Below, one piece after another: positions 22,945 through 34,130 of a stretch of DNA of 64,000 nucleotides (position 1 is the stretch's first letter; every line of letters starts with the position of its first letter). The notes under the pieces are model-generated. The model ran no database searches and was not told the DNA's origin. It was given only the letters and a program-made list of their open reading frames with translations. The stretch spans positions 15,420,617-15,484,616 of the forward strand of contig JAVDOI010000011.1 of the NCBI GenBank assembly GCA_032191485.1. Reading direction: 5' to 3'. A program made the translations under genes and the position numbers. The DNA is from Leptoclinus maculatus (lineage: Eukaryota; Chordata; Actinopteri; Perciformes; Stichaeidae).

Positions 22945-23761
22945 GTTGACAGAGAGAGATTGACCTTTGACCTATGGCCCTACGTCACTAGGCCTACCAC
23001 ATTATGATTTGTTATTTAGTTCGCTAATTTACAAAATATTCAAACAATTTCATAATCATACAACATTTTCAAAATCACATTTACTCAATTTTATTTATTA
23101 CAAAAATATTTTACATAAATAAAGATAATAATGAAACTTAAAGTCAAGTGCCCTCCGTTGGCTCAGGACCCTGGGCACAACAACAACTCCTTTCAACACA
23201 GATAAATTATAAATTATCACATTTATTGTTTGATTTTTTTGTTTTATAAAGTTTTTTTTAAAGGTGCAAGATCTGAGATTAGGTGCATTTCGATTGTTTC
23301 TCAACAGCCCTCAACATGGCCAGCATCTCAAAGTTAACTGTGCTAACAATGCAAACTAAGTTGAAAGTCCTGGCAGAGCTAACAGTGTTTACCTGAGGGG
23401 GAACCATATCGTGGGTGCTACGTTTCCGCGACAACTCTGTCAGTCGGGGTGGCTGTAACCGCTTTAGTGGGCTAAACAGTGGAGCACGCTCGCATGCAGT
23501 AAAAGAATGTGTGAGTGGCCCGGCTATGTAAACGAAGCAAGGAGAAGAACACACACAGAGGGAGAATGACCTAATTATCTAGCTATTACTTATTGTCTTT
23601 ACATGGCAAATAGTTTTTTAGCTGCCATATTAATAGTCAAAATGATAAATACAGCTTCTTTGAAACACATTTGGCAAGTGGAAAACTGCATTTTCTGGGT
23701 TGTATTGTCGCTTGAGAGGTATTTCAACAGGTAAAACGGACTGGGTGGGCTATAATCTTTC

Positions 23762-23768
<7 letters not shown>

Positions 23769-23803
<35 letters not shown>
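23769..23803. repeat. (TG)n microsatellite
   Basis: About seventeen uninterrupted dinucleotide units. Confidence 0.95.
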
Positions 23804-23805
<2 letters not shown>

Positions 23806-24071
23806 CTGTTTGTCTTCTTGAGGCATCATAGACAACAATTTGCAACATATCTGTTATTAAGAAAAATCTCTCCTTTTTTAATGTGATACAATTGGCCACA
23901 AAGTCTGACTTTTATTTCTTAAATTGTAGGCAGATGCCAGGTCACAATGTCACTGAATTAGGTAATTTACCATCTGAACACAGCTGGAAACTGCAACAGT
24001 CAAATGACATGATTCTTATATTAGAATGATTTTTTGTTTGTAATGTATTTCTTTGTGTCTTCATCCTCCTG

Positions 24072-24905
24072 AAAATGCCGGAGGAGCAGCTGGAGAACCA
24101 CAGGGAGGCTCATCAGAAGCAGTTCAGTGGACTCCGAGACGAGATCTAAGACAAGCAGACGATGCCGGATGATCTCAGAGTAAGGAAACACCAGTTAAGC
24201 AAAACGTTGTCTTTTAACTTTGATTATAGTATCATTATAGTTACAGCATGATTAAGTATAGTATGCGATATCAAAATCAGAAGAATGCAATGTCAAATGT
24301 CATAACAAATGTCGTAAAAAATTAAATAGTTTGCCATAATAAATCTAAAAGAATATCGTCATCGTATGATATGTCATAAAAATGTCACAACAAATATAAT
24401 AGTATAGTATGTCATGAGAAAATCTCATAATATAATATGCCATAAAAATTTTATATAAATGATCATAGTATGCCATGAAAGAGTCATAAGAAATGTCATA
24501 GTATAAAATGCCATAAAGGAGTCAGAAAAGCTTCATGAAAATATATATCCGATGTTATAAAAAAGTAATACAAATGTCATGGTATAAGAATGCCATAAAA
24601 ATCTATGAAAATGTCAGAATGTATACTTTTCCTGTTCGGCTCTCGATCGCTCCCTAAATTGGCACAAAGTAATTAAAACCTTGAGAACCCTTCTAGAAGT
24701 TTAGTAATAGTAGTTGTTGTAGTAGTTGTGTTTGATGTTGTCGTAGCTGTTGAAGAAGTTGTTGTTGTCGTTGTTGTTGTTGGCACAGACATGTGTGAAT
24801 GGGATTCAAATTCTTATGTCGTCCTTCTCTTCTCTTCTCCCCAGATGACTGCAGAGTTTCCAGACCAAAACTGAAGACGAAAGAATTTCTCCGCGTCGTC
24901 TAACG
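24072..24905 (+). pseudogene. Decayed kinesin-1 heavy chain (KIF5-type) exons
   Basis: 24072-24179 reads KMPEEQLENHREAHQKQ, then FSGLRDEI, a TAA stop at 24147-24149, and DKQTMPDDLR, ending at a usable donor AGA|GTAAGG. This is the KIF5 coiled-coil stalk segment (family form: ENHREAHQKQ...LRDEI). After about 660 bases an acceptor ccccag at 24839-24844 opens a second piece with LQSFQTKTEDERIS, similar to the next KIF5 exon, preceded by an in-frame TGA. The intron is retained, so this is a remnant of a genomic copy and not a retrocopy. A third possible exon starts after the acceptor at about 25034 but is not convincing. No motor domain was seen. Confidence 0.65.
24240..24620. repeat. Degenerate AT-rich minisatellite, left array
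   Basis: Loose tandem copies of a unit of roughly 25-40 bases built from GTATAGTATG, atgtcata and ccataaaaa words. Read on the opposite strand it has the same vocabulary as the array at 25840-26800. Confidence 0.75.
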
Positions 24906-25839
24906 TCTTGTGCTTCATGAACTCAGAGGTCTTAACAACCCCTTGTCGGGTTGGCCCGCCGCATTTTCCTTAAAATAGTTTGTTGTTGTTTTCTGTTTCA
25001 TAAACCCCTCCTTCTGTCTCTCCAATCCAACAGGAGGTGACTCAGTCTCATGCTCCTTTGTCCAGCGGTGGTCCTCTGGACACTAGTGTGAGAACTCTAA
25101 CCCGTCCTTTGCACCTTACCAACCAGTTAACTAACCACTGAACACACACCCTCACATATCCAGACCACCCTTTAATTTCCCTGAGCTATCTCATCTGACA
25201 CACAAGTTCAATCTCTCAAGCATATTTGACTTTTTCACTCTCAGTGTTTGACCTTCAAATTCTCTGCGCCTCATGAGGATCTAACCCACAACCTCCAGTT
25301 TTCAGAGCAGTCATCTATCATCCTGAGCAATTTCATCTGAGACATTTGAATATTGTTTCATAGAGCTTTTGTTAAGCTAGACAGGGGAGCTGAGATTTGA
25401 TCTTTTCACTTGGGACTTTTGTTGTAGTTTTCTTCCTGAGCCACTTCTCTGGTAAAAAATGAGCTTTTCATTGATGTTCCTGTCCACATTAATGACAAAA
25501 GATATATTGAAAACTGTAGGGAGTGGGGAGGGCGGGATTTGATCCCTCTGTTTCACATCTATGATCATGCTTTTGGATTGAGCCAATGATATTCTCTCTC
25601 ACCTCTCAGCCATTCCTTCCCACCACCCACCATTAAGGTAAAACTGAGAGCTATTTCTCATTCACAATGTAAGTGCTTGGGCCAGTGCAGAATGCCAGTT
25701 TGTTGAGAGCACCGGCTCCTTTCACTTTCAACACTCCTGTATGATCCGGTGCTCATTTAATAAAAGTTATAAAATCAATTGGTATTTTTGTACTGTCATT
25801 TTTAGGATTTGGTATGAAAGATTTGTTTGACTGACTTTT

Positions 25840-26800
25840 TCATGCCATTGTTCAATATACTAAACTTTAACTTTATGACTTTTTTGACATACTATACTAT
25901 GTTTTTATTATGACTTGTTTCGATATCTACAACTCTTTTGACTTTTTATGACTTTTTCGACATAGCAAACAACAACTTTTTCAATACTTTGTTTTGACAT
26001 ATGCCATTGTTTGATACACTATACTACTACTTTTATGACTTTTTCATGACTTTTGTTAATATGCTATCCAATGACGTTTGCCAACATACTATACCATGAA
26101 TTTCTATGAACTTTCTTTGTCATACTATACAGTGACTATTTTTATGACTTTTTCGACGTACTAGACAATGACTTTTTAAAACCTTTTTTTGTCATACTAT
26201 ACTAAGTATTTTATTTTCCTATTTTCGACATGCTATACTATGATTTTTTAAAATACTTTTTCAACTTACTATATTGACTTTTTTATTAACCTTTTTTCAA
26301 CTATGAGTTTTTTGAGTTTTTTGTCATATTATTCTATCCCTTGTTGTTTCACATACTATACTATGACTTTTTATGACTTTTGTCGACATACTATACTATG
26401 AATTTTTCCAACATAGCCTACTATACTATGAATTTTTATGATTTCTTTTGACATACTATACTGTGATTTTTCTCATGACTTTTTTCCACAATTATTCTTT
26501 GATTTATTATACTATTCTATAACTTTTTTCGACATACTATACAATGAACTTTTGTTTTTCATGACTTTATTCAACATTGTGTACTGTGATTTTTTTACGA
26601 TATGCTATACTGTGACATACTATACTATACTATGACTTTTTTTGAGCAGTTATACTAAAACTTTTTCCAACATACTATACTATTCTAGCACTTTTTAATG
26701 GATTTCTTTGGACATACTATTCCATGACTCTACGACATTTTAACAACTTTTTTCAACATACTATACTATGACTTTTTCATGACTTTTGTATCGTCTTTTT
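25840..26800. repeat. Degenerate AT-rich minisatellite, right array
   Basis: Nearly 1 kb of imperfect tandem units containing CATACTATAC, tatgactttt and ttttcgacata, with unit length about 25-45 bases and many copies. Orientation is opposite to the array at 24240-24620. Confidence 0.85.
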
Positions 26801-26827
26801 GGACTGTAGTTCAATATTCTTTCTGAA

Positions 26828-26830
<3 letters not shown>

Positions 26831-26858
<28 letters not shown>
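26831..26858. repeat. (GT)14 microsatellite
   Basis: Perfect GT run at the right end of the minisatellite array. Confidence 0.95.
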
Positions 26859-26862
<4 letters not shown>

Positions 26863-26939
26863 AAAAATGCAAACCCTAAAAAAATACTATAGGCTACTCT
26901 CAGGGGCTATTCTGCATAATTACAACTTTTGATAATGTA

Positions 26940-27240
26940 ACCTATACTTTGCTGTATTGGAGTATCTTACCCTCTTACCCTCTTACTTTTACGTTAAGTT
27001 AAGGATCAAAAGTACCACTTCTGTGGGAGTTTGAACAGAAATTGCACTTGAGGGGCCTCTGTTGATGGAGCAGAGAACTGCACCGTTCACAGCAGAATTA
27101 TGACAGCAAAACGTTTTATGACAAATGGAAACTTTTTCTATTCAAGTACACTACATTCAAGTGAGTTCACTCAACTCAGAGTCAAAATTAAGTACAAATT
27201 CCCCCAATCAAAACTATGTGGCTAAGTAAAATATCCCATA
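26940..27240. repeat. Fish interspersed repeat fragment
   Basis: Contains cttacttttacgttaagtta and aaggatcaaaagtaccactt, matching the same teleost repeat family as 3820-4180. Boundaries are uncertain. Confidence 0.45.
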
Positions 27241-27469
27241 TGTTTTAAAGGATGATGATCTGACTGCAGTGTGACCTTTACAGAGTGGTTGAACATCCTC
27301 CCAGTTTGTATTCTTCACTAAAGCTTCACTCAAACTCAGATTACTCTTTAATGTAAAATCCTATTGTAGCAAGATCCGTGTGCCAACAAATTATAGGCTA
27401 TTACATCTATTACGAACACTAAACGAATAGTCACTTATCTACACACAGTTTCTTTCTTAATTTCAAAGC

Positions 27470-27775
27470 AAGGGGGGAAAAAAAACTCGACCCGAGTCAC
27501 GTAATGACTTCTTCTCATTCGTCATTTGCGCATAGTTTTCCTTTTTAACTTTCCGCCCACTTTTTCCAGTCACAGTAGACCGCTGCGGGTTTTCTGCGAC
27601 ATGATTGGTTGTTTGGATCCGCTGGCTGAGTACGTGTGTGTGTGTGTGTACGTGGTTATGTGTGCGTGTGTGGAGGGCTTCATATTAAAACTATACCGCC
27701 CTGACTGTCAGCTTTAAACCGCTCTTGAATCCAGACGCACAGCAGCCCGGTGGTGTTTAATTTCCCTGTTCCAGC
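27470..27775 (+). promoter_or_regulatory. Probable rgcc promoter and 5' UTR
   Basis: Includes a CRE-like gagtcacgtaatgac near 27494, a CCAAT box in inverted form (gattggtt near 27603) and an A/T-rich catattaaaactata near 27680 that could act as a TATA box 90 bases before the ATG. The assignment rests on position and these motifs. Confidence 0.35.
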
Positions 27776-30543
27776 ATGACCTCAGACATGACCACAGGTG
27801 AGTCTTACGACTACTTGAGCCGTTAGTTTTAAGTAGTGATGGAGTGATAGTGATCACGGGTCTGTAACAAACAGCTGGCGCCTGTATCATTATTTATCAG
27901 AGGCTGTACACCATATTTTAACTTCTTCAGATCCCACACTTGAATAATCCCTTTTTTATATATCATATAAAGTTGATAGGCTACATTTTAAAGTTACACT
28001 TAGAAAGTCAGCCGTTTTGTAAATCATGTTGCCTGCTATGTCTTCTACATCATGCTTTCCTATTTGTTGATATATTTTGAACAGACTATAAAAAACAACA
28101 CAAGTCATTACTTCTTGCTGGCTGTCTTCTTTCAGAACATACCAGACATTGACATTTTTTAATGTGTGTGTGTGCTTGTATTTTTCTTGCTGCATCAAAC
28201 ATTTGCTACTCCGTTTGCTTCCTTCAAGCTCTATCATCATATTCATCAAATGCAGTTAAACAGAGGTGTGGTCATCCGTTATTTAATTACATTTATTTAA
28301 GGAATAGCAAAAAGTGTTGTTTTATTGCAGCCCAAAGCATAGAACTTGAATTTAACATGTAATATTTATGTATCACAGTGAGCAGACCAGGTGTTTTACA
28401 CGCTGTTAGATGTTTTATATGCCTTATGGGCTCTTAGGTTTATTATCAAGTTATCAGATTCAACCCACTGACAAACTTCAACTACAGTTCACCTGCATTT
28501 AATTTAATTATAACCCAGGATATATTTTTGTTATTTATTATTATTTATTATATTCAGAAATATCTCAGAGATTTTAGTTGTTGTCTGTTGGTTTTGTTTT
28601 ATTTCAAAAATATATGTGTAAATGTAATTTTTTTCTGCACTTCTACTATTTTTTGCTTCCTGCAAAAACTCGAGAAGAGCTTGAGAACATTCTCTTTTAC
28701 TGGAATAATGTGGTTTCTCTCCAACTGCACACACTGTCACATTTTCCGCAGACTTGCAGCTGGAGTTGGACGAGTTGCTGCAGGAGTTCCAGGATGTGGT
28801 GGAGGAGCTGAAGGCCCCTTCTCTAAGCAAACCTCATGCTTACCAGCACGTCTTGCAGGAGGCCAAAAGTCGCACAGGGCTCGGGGAAGACAGCGGAGTC
28901 GAGGACTCGGATTACAGTGAGCGACAAAATCATCACACTAAAACAATGTTACTGTGATTAAGATGATATTTGCATACTTCACAAAGTGTGGACATTATTT
29001 AGTGCATCATTTGCTGGAGAGTGAGGTTTGTAGGCAGCTCCCATGGGTGCCGGTTGAGCCCCTTTATCAGCCCAAACAACTGCAGCTTGACGCTTTCAAT
29101 TTGCATGAAATTAGTTTTACAAGAGGACACATCACGGTACACTTCTATTAAAGTGGCTAATTTGCTCATGAGAATAGCGGTGTAGCAGAATGAACTGCAA
29201 TTACGCATAACTCATTTTCTGGAATTGTCTGGAATTTCTTTTTTTTGTGTTGCGCGTTTGTCGACGGTTATGAGATAAAAGAAGAAAATGTGTTTCTCTG
29301 TTCCCATGCGTCGTCATTATTGAGAGCATTTTGGCCCCCGCTAACGTTTCAAAAGCTGACACTTGGGAGTCTCTAACAGAGAACACAAGTTTACCTTCAT
29401 TTTACTGCATGTTATTATCATTATGTGCAGCTCCTGCATTGTTTCAAAGTGGTCGTCATTGTTGTTGTTGTTTGATGCTCATTTGCATGGGCTGGCCTTA
29501 GTGCTTGTCTTCTGTTTATTATCTCCGCTCACCCTCTCCTCTCCTCTCCTCCCTCTCCCCCCAGGCAGCGAAGCTTCTTTGGGAAACAGTTTGAACACCA
29601 GCGAGGAAGAGCTTCACACAGCAGGCATAACACAGGCACCGAAAGGTACTAGAGACTCCCATCCGCCTATCTCCATCCAGATAGCCCTCGTTCTTACAGT
29701 GATCACTATCGCTTCTGCTCTGATCACTATCACAACCACACAAAAACCCTTTACATTAGGCTGGGAGCTCTTTTGTTTTTACACAACAAAGCCCTTGCCG
29801 CTGTGACTGTGACGTCTCAGACCCCCCCCCCCCCCCCCCCCCCACACACACTCTTTCCAAAACTCTTGCAGCCGTTATTTGTGCTGTTATGACTGTCTTA
29901 GGTTTGTGTAAATGAATGATAGCTGTTGCATTTTGTTGCATGCAGACGCACAGAAGACTTCTGTTAAATCTCAATGGATGAAACCAAGAAGCTGTCACTC
30001 ACTCTGTCTGTGTTAACGCAGAATACCTGAAGATATTTACTAGAGAGATCATGGTAGGAGCCAAGCTGCCTGGGTTGTACGGCTTCAACTCAGATTGTTA
30101 GGAAATAATCTGATTTTTATTTTATTTTTTCAAGCTTCAGGTCCAAACGCAGTTTGGTTTCGAATGTAATTCTGTGATTTAGATTAGTTTTCAGCTTTTG
30201 GTCCAAAGGAAATACCAGTGAACTGAGCCGCATTACTCCACAAAAAAATGTTCCACTGCTGTTCTATAGTTTCTCAGATTCCTTTTCTTTCTGTCTTCTT
30301 CCTGCAGCCAAGCTGGGAGACACAAGGGAACTTGAGAGTTTTATCGACATGTTGGACCGGGAACTTGCAGGTGCGTATTTAAGAGAATTACACCCCCCCC
30401 CTACTCAGTCTTTTCTTTATTCCTTTAGCACTTAAGCTGACAAGCCACTAGGCAGTAGTTTGAAATGGCTGCAGAGACCCAGATGGAGTGCATGTTTTGT
30501 TACACATTGAAAAACAGAGTCCCTAGAAGTAGCCAGCTTAACC

Positions 30544-30574
<31 letters not shown>

Positions 30575-30974
30575 ACACATTTATCTCTGAGCACCTCTTG
30601 TGTGTAAATGCCATGTCTGGGGACTCAGGTGGACTATCTACACAACCTTTTGTGATAATAGCATACTTGACTGCATGAGCACCGTGGTTCTGCTATCGGC
30701 ACTAAAGCAGTGGTGTTTCTGAGGCCTGTGAACACATGCATGGTCCCGTGCAGGCACACAAACCACAAAGAACAAAGCATACATCCGCTGCTATCAGAGG
30801 TCTTAACGCAGAGAGAATGAATGTTACAAATTAATCGTAACCCCCTCCTGCATCTGTACAAGGCTCACCTCGGTGCATGTTTCTGTGTGTGTTAATATGC
30901 CTTGTGTGCTTCCTCTTATTCTGCCTCCTGAGCTTTTGTAGTTTTCTCTTCCCCTCTCTTTTGCAGAGATGTGA
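27776..30974 (+). CDS. rgcc: Regulator of cell cycle RGCC-like
   Basis: Small regulator related to RGC-32, a complement- and growth factor-responsive protein reported to bind CDK1 and PLK1. Five coding exons: 27776-27797, 28752-28916, 29565-29645, 30308-30370 and 30967-30974. All have GT-AG junctions and all introns are in phase 1. The product is 112 residues against 137 in human. It starts MTSDMTTD, has an acidic leucine-rich segment (LQLELDELLQEFQDVVEELK), a serine-rich middle (EDSGVEDSDYSSEASLGNSL), and the diagnostic C-terminal box AKLGDTRELESFIDMLDREL, close to human AKLGDTKELEAFIADLDKTL. The last exon supplies only the final codons Glu-Met and the stop. The human N-terminal alanine-rich stretch is missing. 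The ATG at 27776 was chosen because it precedes the first donor in frame. Confidence 0.88.
29822..29851. repeat. C22 homopolymer with short CA tail
   Basis: Twenty-two consecutive C residues followed by cacaca, in rgcc intron 3. A similar C19-(AC)n tract lies at 30542-30579 in intron 4. Confidence 0.95.
30542..30579. repeat. C19-(AC)n tract
   Basis: Nineteen C residues followed by about ten AC units, in rgcc intron 4. Confidence 0.95.
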
Positions 30975-31533
30975 ACAGAAAGGGAAAGCGAGCCACGTAG
31001 AGGGGGGAGAAACAGGCCAGGGGCGACATGGCTGGCTATTGCCGAGCAGACAGGCAGATCTACACCAGAGCAGATCTGACGTGGCAAATGCTCCCCTGGC
31101 TGCTCCGGGGAAAAAAGGTTAACGTCACAAATTAAAAGGCCACTCCATTCCAAAATGCAAGAACACCCTCAGACCCCTGGCGACGCTGCGTCCAGCCGGC
31201 AAGACTACATCCCTGCAGCATCAGACCCGAGATGTGTGACATATTCCAGAAACTAAACAAAACTTCCATCTCTCTCCGGCCGTACAAGAAAAACGCTGCT
31301 CAGAGTTTAGAAAGCATTTTCGTGCCACATTTAAAATGTTCATAAATACTATGTCAGTAAATACACACATTTTTAAAAAAGGAGATTGTTACAAATTACA
31401 GATGGCACTTTGATTTCAAACTGATTCTAAGTCCAAGAGGTTCAGATCTGCTGTGTAAATCAAATAACACGTGTGTGCTGCCACGTCCAGTGTACAGTTC
31501 TTGTTAATATTTGTGTTTTTTTTTTTTTTTTTA

Positions 31534-31569
31534 AATAAATTGATGTACAGATGAATGCACATAAATAAA
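31534..31569 (+). terminator. Candidate rgcc polyadenylation signals
   Basis: Two AATAAA hexamers at 31534-31539 and 31564-31569, giving a 3' UTR of about 0.6 kb after the stop at 30974. Confidence 0.5.
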
Positions 31570-33989
31570 GCTACATTTTGATTGAATTTCATTTACATTT
31601 CCTTTTTCTTGTTGATATATCTGATCAATTCAACCTTGTTTCAGAACGAGTGCAGAGGAACTGCTGACCGTGCCGTCTGAATCTAAACACACAGGCAATG
31701 TTGAAAGCCTTTCACTTTCCTAAACAAAAAATACTCTTGACAGTAGTGACAACAAATTGTATTCCATGTGCCCACACCTTCACTATCTCCTGAATTGACT
31801 GTTGGTACTGTCACACCACATGTCTCAGGAGCCCTCCACCCATCCTCTTTAGTTTGTGCCTATGCTTCCTGTATGTCTGTTCTGATTATGCTTTGAGTTT
31901 CACTTCTGCCTCCAAATCAGGAAACCCACAAATTTAGCTCAGACACCATGTGAAGACAGCTTAAAAAGGAAGTGCGTCTCAGTTGCGCTGTGAGAAACAA
32001 TGCTCATTAAGACTTTGTTCTGTAATTCTTTTTTTGCGTGGGCTTTGACTCTTGCTGTAACTTATTGCTACAAATCCAAGCTTTGAACAGAAGGAAGGAA
32101 GTTGTTCTGCTTTGTTTGAGGCGCCTGTAAAAGAGCATCTTTGCTTGTTTCCTAGCAGAGACTTTTCCACCATGGTTTGGTTGATAGCCCGCTGTCATTT
32201 CCCTCCACCGAGTCTCATCCATTTACAGGTGTCTCCTCCCTGTTGTCAGAGCAACACTGCTTAGAGAAACAGACGGGGCCGAGGTGAATGTTGTGGTTGT
32301 AAGCTGTGATTTTTCACTTGTGACTTGTGATTTTATAAGCGACATGTGCTGCATAATCCAGCTGAAGTATGCAAAAACGTAACGTCTGCTAAAGAGCTGC
32401 CAGATTTCACTTCAGGATGTGGTCGAATGAGGAACTACAATCAACAGTAAACAATCTCTGAAGTATTTAGCTGCTTACAGTTTATTCTCATCACACATAC
32501 GACTCTGGTTTCAGGGTGTTGAGAGTCAAGGGAAAGTATTGCCCTCCTAGAAACAGAGATGTCATGAACCAGCAGTATATTAAATTGTCATTGTTTTCTC
32601 CTTAACAATCCCATGAGAGGTGGTTGATACGGCCCGTCATCTTATACCACCAGCCCTGGTGACATATTACAGTTAGACTGCTTGGGTGGACCTGCTTTTT
32701 GACTTTGTGTCAGTGGCAGCGGTCCAAAGGAAGGAAGGCTGGACATTTAAGATACTGTTTCCTGTCTGTTTCTGTCTCATTAAAAGACACTTTGTAGGGA
32801 GAGTTCACTGCTCTGAGCTCTGGCCAACTGTTTAACCCCGGTGACTGGGACGAGAGTTGGCGCAGGTTCGGGGAGAGAAGGGTATAGTGGTGGAAGCAAA
32901 AGAGCTTCAAATTTGACATTACTGTAAAGCAAAGAGGAATCATTGGAACAGAGAGAGACCAAAAGGGAAAATGAGAGTGTTCAAACAATGGGGAAATACA
33001 CAGGGGTGGTATAAAGTAACCTGCTCGTCCTGTGTTGTCTGTTCCACTTAGAGAAAGGTGAGGATGACTGATTGAGGCCACAGCTGTTCAGCATGGTAAC
33101 AAACAAAAGTTTGCTTTGACACGATGGAACTTCCCTCACAAACGAAGGGCACATCCTGTTTTTCAGAGAAAGAATGCAAGAATGCAGGAAACGTGACGGT
33201 GTAGTACAGATGAAACTAAAAGGCATTTGATTGGAATTCTCCCTTTGTGTGTCCCATGGTGGTTTTTGCAAGATTTGCAGCTCTGTAATCAGTCTGGCAC
33301 TCGACATTGCTGCCGCACTTCCCTGCTCTTATTCACACTCATTTCATTGTAAGCGAAAACTCGCCAGCTGCCAATTATGCTGTATGGCTTTCACTAGATT
33401 GCTCTTCATTGGGATCTGATTCTGAACTCCCCCATTGTTTAGCTAATTACTATGAGAACACTATTTGATTGGCAGGGCACCAAATTAAGAGGCCAACATG
33501 TCAGCCACTTGTTTAGATAACAGAGTAAATGAGGAATGAACTGAGTTCATTAGCTGATAAATTGGAATGAATTAATGTTATGATGAGACAGTGAATGGTC
33601 TTGAGAGTAGATGAAGACATACTAAATATCATGTTACGCCCCTTTCGGCCCGCACCTATATAGACTCAGGCATCTTGGTAATAAATGTCACATCGACTTA
33701 AAATCTCCACACACGATGCTGGTTTGTTTTAAGTTAGTTAGCAGGCTAATGAAGATGTAATTGAGTATATCAGAATAGAGACACTTGCTATTATCAGACA
33801 ATGAGTAAATGAAGCAGAGATATGGCCTGTGCAGTGAAGCTATCATGGCCTAGATGAGTGCAGCATGCAGAGCACGCAGTCTTCTGTCATCTGCCTGATG
33901 AGAGAACAGAGCAACGCCTCTCCTGAGAGACCCCCAAATGGTCCAGGCTAACAACGCTCTCCCATGGAATTAGCTGGCTCAACCGCCCC

Positions 33990-34004
33990 AACACACACAC
34001 GCAC

Positions 34005-34045
<41 letters not shown>

Positions 34046-34054
34046 ACGCACACG

Positions 34055-34124
<70 letters not shown>

Positions 34125-34130
34125 CACACA
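33990..34130. repeat. (CA)n/(CACG)n microsatellite, 141 bp
   Basis: Nearly pure alternating purine-pyrimidine sequence, with CG substitutions clustered in its first half. Confidence 0.95.

Noticed and set aside
25020..25140. Possible third kinesin exon after an acceptor near 25034
   Set aside because: The translation (QEVTQSHAPLSSGGPLD) has only weak, short similarity to KIF5 tails.
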